A DNA stretch of 64,000 nt, taken from positions 11,547,501 to 11,611,500 of the forward strand of contig OX344749.2 of assembly GCA_947034885.2 (NCBI GenBank), written 5' to 3'. Numbering within the stretch: the stretch's first letter is position 1; each line of letters opens with the position of its first letter. This DNA comes from Thuidium tamariscinum. Its lineage: Eukaryota; Streptophyta; Bryopsida; Hypnales; Thuidiaceae. Under the pieces are notes generated by a model that ran no database searches, had not been told where the DNA came from, and saw only the letters and a program-made list of their open reading frames with translations. Below, piece by piece: positions 1 to 11,384 of this stretch. Position numbers and translations under genes: made by a program.

Positions 1-2902
1 TGTAACCAAAACAATGGCATATTAGGAGACCTAATAAAACAAAACTATTTGGTAGAAAAGGCAATTTATAGCATTACAAAGTTATTTAGAATGATAGAAA
101 TGACATGCCTCAATTAGCCTTCTGATGTCTTCTATATACTTGGTGTTGTTATGAGGCAATAATGGTTTCATCATATATTATAAGCAATTCCCCTAAAGCT
201 AATCAACTTACAATTTGTCACATTCTTGGACTTTTAACCCTGGAGCGCGTTGATGTCCAGAAAGTGGACGACGCATAGTTTTGAAATGTCACAAAACACA
301 GAGAGTAACGGTTTTTCATCCAAATTTTTTTGTTGATATCTATAGCTGGGTTTTCAGTGAAATCATGCTCAAAGCAATTATTTTGTTGAATGGTGGAGGA
401 CATGAAAAATGCTAGTACTAGTATGTGTTAGGTTCTAGTAGGGAATTTGATGTGTCCGTAGGCCAAAAACTGTAGGAACTAAAATTTCCATACAAAAGTT
501 TAGAATGGGGCAGTAAGTGTGGGCCCTTCGTGTGTGCATTATAAAATTCAAGCCATGTTCATACAACATCCTAATATAATATTTAACATTCTTTTGTACA
601 TCATCAGTAATGAAGAACTAGTCTAATACTGTGCCAGGTGTCTTTCAATGAGAAGTTTATATGTATGGGAAAATGCTGGACAGTATGCTGTTGACGTTAG
701 TGTGACACTCATTTACTTATAATAATCCAAATGTGGGCCATAGCCGTACTTCATACCAGTGTGCACGTGATTGTTAACTCGTATTTTATTCGATGTTGGG
801 TATGCTTATGGTCAAGGCTACTCTCTTCGAAATGAAGTTTTTTGTCTCTGTAAGAGAGAAGTTCATTACAAGCTTCTGTAATTTGAAGTTTTACTTATGA
901 AAAATTCGAAATGGACATCATCAATCTCCTCACTTCATTGCCATCACACCACAATTTTTTCTATAATTTTTGATGAGTAATGCACTTGTTTCGACATGAT
1001 GAACATTGAACTCACGGCCTACTTGTTGAAGTCAACATAGCATATTTTGTAGTCAAACCTCATGATCTATACATCAGCCACATTTTTTGTAAATTCAAAT
1101 TGTCGATCCGATAGTGTGAGTGATAGAGCACAAGATCATACGGCTACTTTTTGAATTGTCAATTGCAAATTCCAAGCATTTGTCTTCAAAGATTCAAACA
1201 CTTACCTCCCCACTTCCTAGTTACCAAATGAATCCCAACACTCTAAGGTTAATTGAAAATCACCTTTTGGATTTTCCAAACTAATTAAACCAAAACTATC
1301 ATCTTCAAAGCATTACTAGTCCAAAGTGTTTAGATGATTATTTTATAAATGGATTGCAAAGTTCAAGTGGAAAGAGAAGCAATTGCAAGGGGAAAAAAAT
1401 GGTTGCATTGTAAAATTCTCTTAGAATTATTTGAAAAGAAACCTACCCTTCTCAAAGAATGAATGCAAAGTCAAGATTCTTCTACCTAGGCTGTCCAGAT
1501 TCTCTATTTGTTCAATCATATAAGCAAAGTAAAAACACTATACATACAAATCAAAGAAAACAAGTATATACAACAACACATAAAGCAAACAACATCATCC
1601 CAAACATAACAATGAATTATCTCATTCCTTATGCACTACAATTATACAAATTAATTAGTCCAAACATTAAGCTAACCTATGAAAAGTTGCTTCAACTATG
1701 GACAGATGACAAGCAACTCCTATAAATCAAGGAGAACTTTCAAAAATGGCAGAAAAACTTCAACATTCACGAGCTACACTACCTAAAAGACTTAACACTA
1801 TAATTAAACACATTGAAAATAGAATACCTACACATACTAGGCGGACAGCAAATGCCTATCAACCATGTGGCAACATTGATACCGCTAATCCGAACACAAC
1901 ACTAAAAGACGGACGAATCCAAACAAGCCACAAGACCATATCAAACCGAAAATGCAACCTCTAAAGTAAATCAACCAAGAGAAATAACCTAACAAAAATA
2001 TGGGACAATACCACACAAAAACAGGAAAACTTTGGTCGCCCTGTAAGGCCAGACTATCCCCAAAACGAAAAAAACTTCTATAACGAAAAACCTTGTATCT
2101 TTGGCATTACTAAACAGAATCACACAAAACAAAGCATGAAATGAAGAAGATGACAACCAGGAGCTACGAAAATGAACTAAAAAGTCCTTGGGTCGCAAGA
2201 ACCAGCCACAAACGCAATATTCATTTTGGGCAACGACAGGGGTTCAATAGGACCGGGGATTGCGAGGACCTCTGGAGATGATATATGCCAACACGCATCC
2301 CAGATACAAACAAGATGTTCTTCATGAAACTAATGTTCAGGTTCTTCAAGAATGCTCTTCGCAGGCACCGTCACTCATTTTCAGTTAACGTGTTCCTAAG
2401 AACATCTACATCTAATACATAGAATGTTGTCTTTTATTCATTCTTGTATAGTACACCGTTCCAAGAGCTCCTCGTGGGGAATGAACCCCCGTATTCTCAA
2501 GACACAAGCACCAATGATCAGTGCAGCTGCATTGGTTCAACAGCTGAAAAGCTCAAAAATGGAGAATCCAAAATGCGTCCCAGAAATAATCGCAGTGGAT
2601 TCACTGTGCCATAACATACACCTGTGCAACGAGGTCAACTTCCTCATATGCGCAAACGAAAATACTCAATAGTCACCTGCGGAAGAGAAGAATTGGCAAG
2701 CAAACCAAGTCGCACAATTCCACTACACGGGAGAGACCTGTGGAAAAAAAAAATCTCTGTAGAATTAAAACTGTTCCTCCAAAAGATGTGATTGACGCCA
2801 CGGTGCTATTCTGGTCCAAAAAGATGTCAACAAGTTTCGGAGGACCGTGCCGATCGGGACCACATCACTAAAACTACCTGAACCGAGTAAGGAGATCGTT
2901 TC
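1..2902. other. AT-rich flank, 3' of eIF3l; no gene seen
   Basis: Only short chance reading frames occur here, without family motifs or splice-linked conservation. The part next to 2902 should be the eIF3l 3' UTR. A minus-strand AATAAA (plus-strand tttatt at about 2433-2438) is one possible poly(A) signal but is weak evidence. No RNA gene or clear repeat was recognised. Confidence 0.5.
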
Positions 2903-5900
2903 TCATTCGAGCTGCGTGCGATCCAACTCACTGACTATTTCATCAAACTGCCACCCGACACCCAAAACAAATCCACAAAACAAGGTTCAGGGACAAGGAG
3001 GCCAGCAATTGCAAATACAACCAGGTCACAAATAGGTACACAACTAGGTGCAATGTACCTGAACCCTAGCATAGAAAGGAACGCCCACATTTACGAGAGT
3101 GTACAAACCTTTTGAATGTGACGAATAAAGTAGTCACCGAATCGCTTTGTAACTTTAGAATCAGCGATATGAACCATGTCCTGCAAAGAGGTGGATTATA
3201 TTAGAAACAGAAGGAAAACACTCGTAACTCACACGACACTAGTAGTCCAACTCATGTTTCTGAAGAAAGTGTCCGAAACGTACATCGTCAATGTAGAAGT
3301 CTACGTCCGCATTGGAGAGAACGCTCCCGTCATTGTTTATCACATGAGTCTTGTGCTTGTATGTGAGCAATGCCACCCTGACCACAGATTGCAGCCAATA
3401 ATAAGATCCAATGAAATTCTTCCCAAGTGAACTTAGCCTATCCTGCATGGAGCCTCAATGCCCCCAAATAAATGCACTACCCATATAGCCAGCACCCACA
3501 AACAAAACCAGTTCCAAGGCCAGCAGGAAAGGTCACGCATACCTAAGAGTGGGCTCATCGACATCCATGAAGGATGCAAGCTTAGCAATAGAGATGGTCG
3601 TGTAAAGTTTTAAGAAACTACGGATGCTAGAAAGAAGCTGCTGTTGTCGTACCTCCGACAAAAAGAGCTTCAACTGTAGCCTGTAAGCATCCTGCGTCAA
3701 CCCAAAGTCATACACTTCTTCAGTAAACACCGACACTGCGAAAGAAGCCACGGATACAAACAAAGGTAATTTCATTGTAAAGCACGTGAGACTAGTAAGT
3801 TCGATTGACTCGGTAGCGCTGAACATTCCATACCAAACGAACAAAAGTTTGCCGCCTGGAACGCATACAGTGACACGAGTCCTACGAATTCCACACCTGA
3901 TTGAAGTTAACAAGAGGCTCATCGTAGTTCGGTGGCGACGGGGTGATGAATTTAGGACAGGCATAGGAGAACAGCTCGTCGAACATGGCTTCGTCACTGC
4001 GTTGCATTCTCAGCATCTTCTCGGCATACTTTTCCCGCAACTGATTGTTAACATTCTCCTCGACCAGTTTCGGATGCGGGCAGAGCGATAAACAGATCGC
4101 CAGGAGAGCGTACATCTGCTCGTTCTTCTTCAAAATCTGGTCGTACTGAGATGAACGCTGGTGATACTGCTTGGTCTTGAAAATGTAAAGGAGAACTTGA
4201 TTGAAAGACTTGATGGCGTCCATGTACCTGCGTACCACATCCAGAATGCGTGAGCGAAGAAGGGGGAATAGTCTCAACACACGAAAAAGAGGCGCTCGAC
4301 CATGTCAAGGTGTTCCAACGAAACGAGTGTGGCCGAAGGCAATAACCAGGTACGACGACGACGACGACGAAAACAACGTCTTCACAAATGGAAGAAAAAA
4401 TACCTCCGCAGCATGAGGTTGGCAAATCCGTAGTAGTAGATCGTCGTGATTTGACACCCGATTACCGTATTAAACACACCAGGCTGGTTGATATCGATGG
4501 GGGAGAGCGCGCGCAAACCGCTGTGATAATCACCTAACAAACAATGGACCCGCAGCAGACCCACGATACTGAAGTAACCCAAAACTTTAAGCACATTCGT
4601 CCCGCCATGATAATCATAACCGTCGGTAGCCGTAAAAGTGACGTTGCCCTCCTTCTCTTCCTCCAGGATTTGCAGGATCATCGACTTCTCAATCAGTGCT
4701 TGAAGGTAGTTCAACACTCCGACAACATTCCACACCTGTTCAAGCACTCCATTAAGATCCAGAAATGACTTAGATGGACAGAATGAAGTCGAAAAAGAGA
4801 ATCAAAGGTCGCGGCAAGGAATCGGTCTTTGCTCCTGAGAGACGTATCGATGCCGGCTGGCATGAATTGGGAACTCATGAACAGCAGACATCATCAAAAT
4901 TGGATGCACACTACCTCTCGGAACAACGAGAATGCAACAAGAGAATAAGTACAAAACGAAACTATGCATAGCCCTTGGAACCTGATGCTCGACCTGTCGG
5001 AAGGGCTCATGCACACTGAATTCTTCGTCAAGACGAAATGGTTACTGAACAAGTGGAAAGCGGGGCTACTTCGAACGAGTGCCCGACCAATGCACGACAA
5101 AAAAGGCAGGCTTTTCATCCGAGCCTCTCGCTGAAAGGATGGGTCGGCGAGGCGTTAGTCTTCAAAGCACCAGCAGCAGAACAAACCCTAATTCTATCCT
5201 TCGAGGACACGAATCAGTAAGCTCCCCACGAAAAGCTGGCGGAATGACATCTACTGGAACACTGGAAAGGATTACAGAGGACCTCAGTGGGAGGGGCCCA
5301 AGAATTCACCAACGGCACCGCAGCTTGCACATTTAACTCTGGTTGCCGAAATTCTCTTCACCGAGTGCAGGAGACCCGGACCCTATCCCAGAATTGCCCC
5401 TAAAAGCGTACTCAGATTCCAAAAAATGACCCCTTCACAGAAACATGCTGCTTGCGAGGCAATGCCAAACATACCCTAACCAAGTGTCTGGACCCAAGTC
5501 GTCTGAGAGACCCCAAGTCACTCCACTGACCTCATCGATCTGTCGAAGGACCGCGAGTTCGTGGTCGCTCTTCTGCTTCAATTTCGCGCGGTACTGGCAG
5601 AACGACTGGAACTGGTAGATGAACTCGTCCACCATGTCCCACAGCCACTGGTTCGGCAGCTGCATGTTCACGTTTCCGTGGAGGATGACCTGAAAGAGAT
5701 TGCAATAGTTGTCCCACGAATCGCAGCGCTGCTCCAGAGTGGGCTGCAGCCGCGCATACAAATGGCGAAACCACATTTCCTTGTACAGCAAACAGAACAC
5801 GTGGTCGTTTTCGACGTAGGGAGCGATCATGTCCACGGCGGGCCAATTGCTCTGCTTGAACAGGCGGTCGCTCAGCTTCTGGAAGCTGCCCTCGTACATC

Positions 5901-6103
5901 TGGTGGATCTCGTACACGTTCTTCTCGCGAATGTGGCGGTACAGGTACACCACGAACGTCTTCACCACGTCCGGCACGTACGTGGCGCTGTCGAAGCCGG
6001 GCTCCGGGGGCTGCAGGTCGCGGAGCCCGTCGCGGAACTCCGGCCGATCGTCGTAGGAGTCGTCGTAACCGCCCCCATAGTCGCGAGAGCCGTCGTACGC
6101 CAT
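2903..6103 (-). CDS. eIF3l: Eukaryotic translation initiation factor 3 subunit L
   Basis: Subunit L of the eIF3 complex, which binds the 40S ribosome in the cytosol and supports initiation. Seven exons (minus strand, 5' to 3'): 5531-6103, 4404-4735, 3897-4227, 3543-3691, 3284-3377, 3109-3180, 2903-2947. All borders are GT-AG, phases agree, and the 1596-nt CDS gives 531 aa, close to the roughly 520 aa of plant eIF3l. The N-terminus is Gly/Tyr/Asp-rich (MAYDGSRDYGGGYDD), as in plant homologues. Family signatures follow in order: TATDGYDY, LRVHCLLGDY, YGFANLMLRRY, ILKKNEQMYALLA and LFSYACPKFI, then the PCI-type C-terminal region with VDEPTLR and SNADVDFYIDD. The last exon is only 15 codons, ending SELDRTQLE. 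The start is the first ATG; the GC-rich leader has no earlier ATG for over 200 nt. Transcribed away from GCN1. Confidence 0.96.
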
Positions 6104-6261
6104 GACGAAGAAGGAAACGACGCCGAGGGAAACACAGGGAGCGAACTGTGCAAACGCGACGAAGAGGAACCCTGGAGGGCGGTCGATAGCGATGCTCGGC
6201 CTGCGCAGGGACCGCAGGAACCCAAAACCAGAGCAAGACGGGACCGCGAGGGGGAAGCACT

Positions 6262-6269
6262 AAACCCTA
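6262..6269 (+). promoter_or_regulatory. Telo-box (AAACCCTA) upstream of eIF3l
   Basis: The octamer AAACCCTA lies about 160 bp upstream of the eIF3l ATG, in reverse orientation relative to the gene. Telo-boxes are enriched in plant promoters of ribosomal-protein and translation genes. The motif is seen directly; its function is inferred. Confidence 0.45.
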
Positions 6270-6349
6270 AATCGCTTGACCTGGGAAGAGAGACGACTGC
6301 CGGAACCCTAATTGGAATGGGATCAGCCCTTTTTTTTCACGTCTTGAGA

Positions 6350-6480
6350 AAGCCAAGAGAGCGATCATTTCAAATTTGGTGAAGCAATATTTATCTACGT
6401 TTATCCATCTTTTGGACCTAGAAACTCTTTTTTGTCATATTCATACACTTTTGCATTCAAATTGGGCAACTTGATGCATA
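6350..6480 (+). repeat. Dispersed repeat copy A (paired with 56369-56505)
   Basis: About 120 bp aligns in the same orientation with 56369-56505. Shared stretches include TTCAAATTTGGTGAAG, then a TTTATCCATCTTTTGGAC-like segment, then TCATATTCA with ACACTTTT. The two copies lie 50 kb apart, each near the 5' side of a gene (eIF3l here, pTAC5 there). Family unknown; probably a transposon remnant. Confidence 0.6.
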
Positions 6481-9400
6481 TTTTAAAGGGCATTTGAAAA
6501 TTTCTAGCGAAAAAAGATAACTTTTATTTGGCGAAAAGAAATTATTTTTTTTGAAAGAGTGCAATTTGACCACACAGTGCCCGAAAAGAAGATTTGAATG
6601 GGATAGTGATTCTTAATAGGGATGGTATTACAAACTTGAGTTCCAAAAAGTAAGCCCCATTTGGGGGAGGTGAACGGAGCTAGTGGATAGAGGGGAAAGC
6701 TTGTTTTTCTTATTTTTCTTTGATCAAATTGTGTTTAATATGTGACTCTAGGGTATTATAGGAATGATTTCGTAATCATTGGATGTGAGAGGGGATGTTT
6801 TTTATATCCTGAATATGGAAGACTGGGTTTATCAAACCTTATAATGTGGGCACTAGTACGTTGAGTTTGTCTTGAAGAAATGAGTTTAGATTGATGAGGT
6901 ATTGGCCGCAGAGTTGTATGGTGAGGAATGCAATAATGAATTCGAATTCAAGTTATGTTTTTTTTTTAGAATTGTCCTTTCATGAGAACTGTTTAGATTG
7001 AAGTACTTAGAAATTCAGGAACCATCCATCATTTTTCAATGTCTTACACAATTGCCTTTGGTCAGAATGTGTAGAGGATGAAGAGAATTATTTGCTTGGG
7101 TCATGACCAGATTTTATGTAGACCTGAGAGATTTTTTTAATTTTGTTTTTCAAAAAGAAATGTTTAGCAATGGTATAAGTGAAGATTTTGTATGTCATGC
7201 TTATCTTATAGGTTTTCGTGGTAGCAATATAAGGCTGGTTGCAATATTAGTAAGCTTCTTGTCAACACGCATCATGCACTATAATCAAGTGATCAATTAG
7301 CTAATTTTACAAGAAAGACACTTTTTTCTTACTTAAAATCTCCTAAAAAGGTCATTATCTAAAATGTTATCTCTAGGACTATACTTAAAACACTCCTTTC
7401 TCTTGTAGTATAGTCATTTGTCCACCCTTGGAATGCAAGCATTGGATATTGCCAGATTTGGAGGGTGATCTAGAATGGATTGGCTTACATACTAGGTGGT
7501 GAATAGGAGGATTTGTATTTTTTAAATAAAGAATAATGTATTTTGTAGCAAGTAATTCTACTACATTTTTTTCCATAAATGTGGTTATAATTCGAAGGAA
7601 GCCATTTTATTTCTTAAGTTTCCACTAGAGTGATGTTCAAGTATAAATATGTCACAAAAATTGAGTAGAGATTGGAATTGTGAATGTTAATTGCACTATA
7701 TATTGGTGTTTATTGAACTTTTATCATCTAATTTTGAATTTTTATTATGTCATGAAGGTGCAAAATTGAATCTTCTCATGTGCTCAATTTGAATTTCATG
7801 TCTTAATGTTTACATTTAGTTTAGAAAAGTACTTGTGATGGCATCTATGTTTGCTACACAATTGACTATGAAAAGTGCATTCTATCTTTTGAGGCAACAA
7901 GTTGAAAATAAGATTTGGGATTACATGACAAGCTCCTTTAATATTTTTTTCAAATGTCATTGTAGAAGATTCAATATGCTTTATTAAAAGTGGCAATTTT
8001 TTTGAATTTGCTAGTTGCATTGCTTTATAGTATGAACTAGGATAAGTGGACTATTAAATTTGGAAATGTTGAGGTAGATACTGTAAATAAAGGGTAGAGT
8101 TGGTATTTCTCAATTGAATATTTTTTCTAAGAATAAGGTTCAATATATGGTAAAAATAGATTTTTTGCAAATATTTTTTATGAAGAAATAATTTTGGGGG
8201 TTTTCAAAAAAAAAATTCCAATATCTTTTGCACTTATTTTTTCTTCAATTTCGATGAACCTTGTCCTACAACTACAATGATGGGTTCTAAAGTAATGAGT
8301 ATTTAAGCCAATTAGAAGATAATGTAAATAGTATGGTCTCCTTTCCTTAAAAGTTTTTATTTGAGCAAATTTAAATATGTTTTTTCTAAGATTTCGGATG
8401 TACATCTTCTTTGTCTTCTATACTAGAAGAGATCTAATATTGTGCTTTTCGTTGAACAACATATCTTTTTTGGGAAAATCAAGTTATAATTTTTTTTGTA
8501 GTATTTGATAATTGTTAAGCAATTGCAAAGCAAAATCACTACAACATTTGGTGTGCGTTATTTTGGAGGGGAATTGATTGTTTTCAAGTGAAAGTGGTAA
8601 GTTCTACATGCACATTATTGTTGTTGCTCCAAGTGAGCTTTCAACATGCAACATATCATTTTTGCAATTTAGTAGATTTTCAAGAAGTGGAAAAGAAATG
8701 AAAAGATTACAAGTATCTACATTTAGTCATAAATATCTCAACTTATCCATGAATCTAATTCCTCTAGGTTTTTTTGCCACTCCATCTTCTTGAAGCTTTG
8801 AAGTTCAAGTTCATTCAATTACAATATCTATATAGTTTGGGGGGCAATTTTGTAGCTTGTCTCCTAAAATGTATAAATTTAGTTTTTGAATTAATATACT
8901 AGAAGTCTTAGGCTTGTAGGGATTAAGGCCCATTTAAATGTATGTGTGTTATGGGATTTTGGAATAGTAAAATGTCTTACCTTTTATATTTATTTCACTT
9001 AAGAAAAATTGATTTAATGATTGTCTTGTTGTAAATATGAAGAGATTATTGAGAATTTTTCCAACCATATATTTGTTCTTTCAAGATATAATATCCAAAA
9101 TAGAAGAGAAGTAGAAATCAAATGATGAAAAAATAAAGTAATAAATTTAAAGAAAGGAAATAAATTGAGTTTTTAAAATTCTCTTTGATCAGTATTAAGG
9201 CTAATTTATTTTAAGATTGAAGTTGCAAATGAACTTAGTTACTATGATACTCTAATTGTCAATTGCTATGTGCTTCTTTGCACTATTGGAAGACAAATAA
9301 TAATCTAATTTCATTTTGATCTAAAATGTGAAATCATCATATAGTAGGTTTAACTAATTTACAACTCTTACGGCAATATTCCTTGCAATATATGAAATGA

Positions 9401-10334
9401 ATAAACAAAATACTCAATTACTTTTATTTAAATTTATCATGCTATTATACCACCAAATCATTTCTACTTTTTGAAGTTAAATTCTATGAATAGAAATCTT
9501 TGCTTTTGGAAATAATTGTATTTTGCAATATTTTTATAAAAATTGATTCAAGCAAAAATGATGTAGGATCTAAAATGTCAAAGCATTGTAGTATATATTA
9601 GAAAGTATAGAAACAATGTTTTCTTATAATTTATTGCTATTGTTTTTAATTTGAGTATATAATTTCTATGCTCTTTTAGTCTAGTTTGATATATAGAGCT
9701 TGTTTAACGGCCCAAACAATTGTACATCATGCTTGTTTTAAATTGTACGTACAATAGGTCCTAATTTAAAGTAGGCTTTTCAATAATTGATTTAAGTCAT
9801 CGATGTGAAGGTTTTGGTAAGCTTTTGATAAGAAGCCTCTAGAATGAGGACTTGAGGGTGTACGGTTTGGAAGATGAATTCTTTGTGGTGGTTATAGTAA
9901 GAGTTCATTTGTGGGCAAATTTTCACCAATTTCCTATTTCTTTTGACTACTTGTTTTAAGAAAAAAAAAATTGGATGAAATTGCAAAATGCACATCATAT
10001 AAATATATTGTTCACCAATCTTTTGATGAAGTTTACATATCATTGTCATTGTCATACTAGTCAATGTGATCAATGATGAAAGTGATAGATGAATGTACAA
10101 ATTGGATGAGTATGGGATGGCAACCCATTTTCAACCATTTAAGGAATTGGGCATATATGTTGAATGGGTTATGTGAATCCTATTTTGGTTTTATAGGTCA
10201 TCCTATTTCCAATCATAGGGTGGTTACAAAATCAATGAAAGTGATAATTGAAACTTCCAATGTGCACATTATGAACATTCTATACTTTCAATGTACACTT
10301 CTTGAACATTTATGTTGCTCCAGTTGCTCCTATT
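6481..10334. other. AT-rich spacer with no recognisable gene
   Basis: Nearly 4 kb of low-GC sequence dense in T and A runs, with only short chance ORFs. No domain, splice-linked ORF, tRNA or clear repeat was recognised. It may hold eroded transposon sequence. Confidence 0.5.
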
Positions 10335-10674
10335 CATAACATTTAGTAGCAGGAGAGTAGATTGCCTCATTTTCAACAGAATGATATGGAATATTTCACA
10401 TCATTTCATCACAATTAGTAACTACTGATTTGCATTCTCATTTGTATAGGCAAGCTTGTCAGGATATGCAGGTTCTGAAATGCAGTTGGGCATGCCTAAT
10501 TGGATGTTAATTGTCTCTGAGGCGAGTTAATTCAGTTCAATGAACTAATATTTAGCCTGCTGTCAAGGCTTCAGTGAAACTGAAATTTAAAACCACACTT
10601 GTCAGGGATGGAATTCTTCAATTTACTTTCAAGAGAGCAAAAGGCAGTCTACTCTCCTGCTACTGAATGTTATG
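10335..10674. mobile_element. Non-autonomous TIR element upstream of GCN1
   Basis: A left arm at 10335-10369 and a right arm at about 10640-10674 are near-perfect inverted copies. They share CATAACATT, one mismatch, then AGTAGCAGGAGAGTAGA and TGCCT. About 340 bp overall with no coding capacity, so a MITE-like element. No clear target-site duplication was found, so the outer border is uncertain. Confidence 0.65.
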
Positions 10675-10728
10675 TTCTCTTATAGTAGTAATGTGAACTA
10701 TAACTGATTGAAAATAGAGAAGCCTATA

Positions 10729-11001
10729 AGGTAGGTACATCCAAAATGGCACCTGACCTTAAAGCGCCATCTACAGTGCACATACATTTTCAAAATCAGT
10801 CATGTACCTAGACTGTAGATGGCGCTTTCAAAAACTGACTTTGACCATTAATAACTTTTGCATACGGTATCCAAATCCTTTGTTCTTTGGTGCGTTGGAA
10901 CATGCTTTCATTCGCCAACAAGACTGCATGAAAATCTGAACAGCATGATAACAGGAACTAGGCACACTAAGAATAAGTGGCGCTTTTAGGTGTACCCACC
11001 T
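10729..11001. mobile_element. Small TIR element (MITE) with TA flanks
   Basis: Imperfect terminal inverted repeats of about 27 bp begin AGGTAGGTACATCC on the left and end GGTGTACCCACCT on the right. TA dinucleotides flank both sides (10727-10728 and 11002-11003), as in Tc1/mariner-type insertion. Inside is a perfect 17-bp inverted pair, AAAGCGCCATCTACAGT at 10761-10777 and its complement at 10812-10828. It ends about 380 bp before the GCN1 ATG. Confidence 0.7.
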
Positions 11002-11147
11002 TATTGTGGAAATGGGGTGGTGTTTGAAAATGCATTGCCTACTCTATTATTATGAGTGCCTGAGTGCTTATCAGTGTGCCTGTCACTGGACTCTCCGGCC
11101 AAACGGGTCCCCGTTCTTCTCTTCTGCATGGGACGTTGATTTTCCTA

Positions 11148-11155
11148 AAACCCTA
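11148..11155 (+). promoter_or_regulatory. Telo-box (AAACCCTA) upstream of GCN1
   Basis: AAACCCTA lies about 230 bp before the GCN1 start codon, in the gene's orientation. The eIF3l promoter has the same octamer. Function inferred from plant translation-gene promoters. Confidence 0.45.
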
Positions 11156-11164
11156 GTGAGTTTG

Positions 11165-11196
11165 TGATGTCACTAAAATTGTTATGATGTCACTAA
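11165..11196 (+). promoter_or_regulatory. Direct pair of TGATGTCACTAA motifs
   Basis: TGATGTCACTAA occurs exactly twice, at 11165-11176 and 11185-11196, with starts 20 bp apart (about two helical turns). The core TGATGTCA, reverse TGACATCA, is one base from the bZIP palindrome TGACGTCA. It sits 190-220 bp upstream of the GCN1 ATG. The pair is seen; bZIP binding is inference. Confidence 0.4.
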
Positions 11197-11223
11197 GTTA
11201 GGGGAGGGAGCTCCAGCCCTAAA

Positions 11224-11319
11224 ATGCAGAGATCGACTTGCTCTGCCTCGCCCTGTGCCTACACTTCTCCCTTGCTTCTCTTCTCCTCTGGTGGCCCGAG
11301 TTCCCCTGCCCTGCATTGA
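11224..11319 (+). promoter_or_regulatory. Possible upstream ORF 1 (31 codons) in the GCN1 leader
   Basis: An ATG at 11224 opens 31 codons and stops at TGA 11317-11319, 65 nt before the GCN1 ATG and in a different frame. It would be translated only if transcription starts upstream of 11224, which the sequence alone does not show. Confidence 0.4.
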
Positions 11320-11332
11320 TCCTTCGACGACT

Positions 11333-11365
11333 ATGGTTGTTATCCAGCCTTCTCCTCCCTCGTGA
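11333..11365 (+). promoter_or_regulatory. Possible upstream ORF 2 (10 codons) in the GCN1 leader
   Basis: An ATG at 11333 opens 10 codons and stops at TGA 11363-11365, 19 nt before the main ATG. It is closer to the start codon than uORF 1 and so more likely to be in the mRNA. Effect on translation unknown. Confidence 0.45.
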
Positions 11366-11384
11366 ACCTCCGGCTTCGCTCACG

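Noticed and set aside
5532..6382. Long ORFs on both strands in the GC-rich first exon of eIF3l
   Set aside because: They are other-frame shadows of exon 1; the eIF3l frame matches the family residue by residue.
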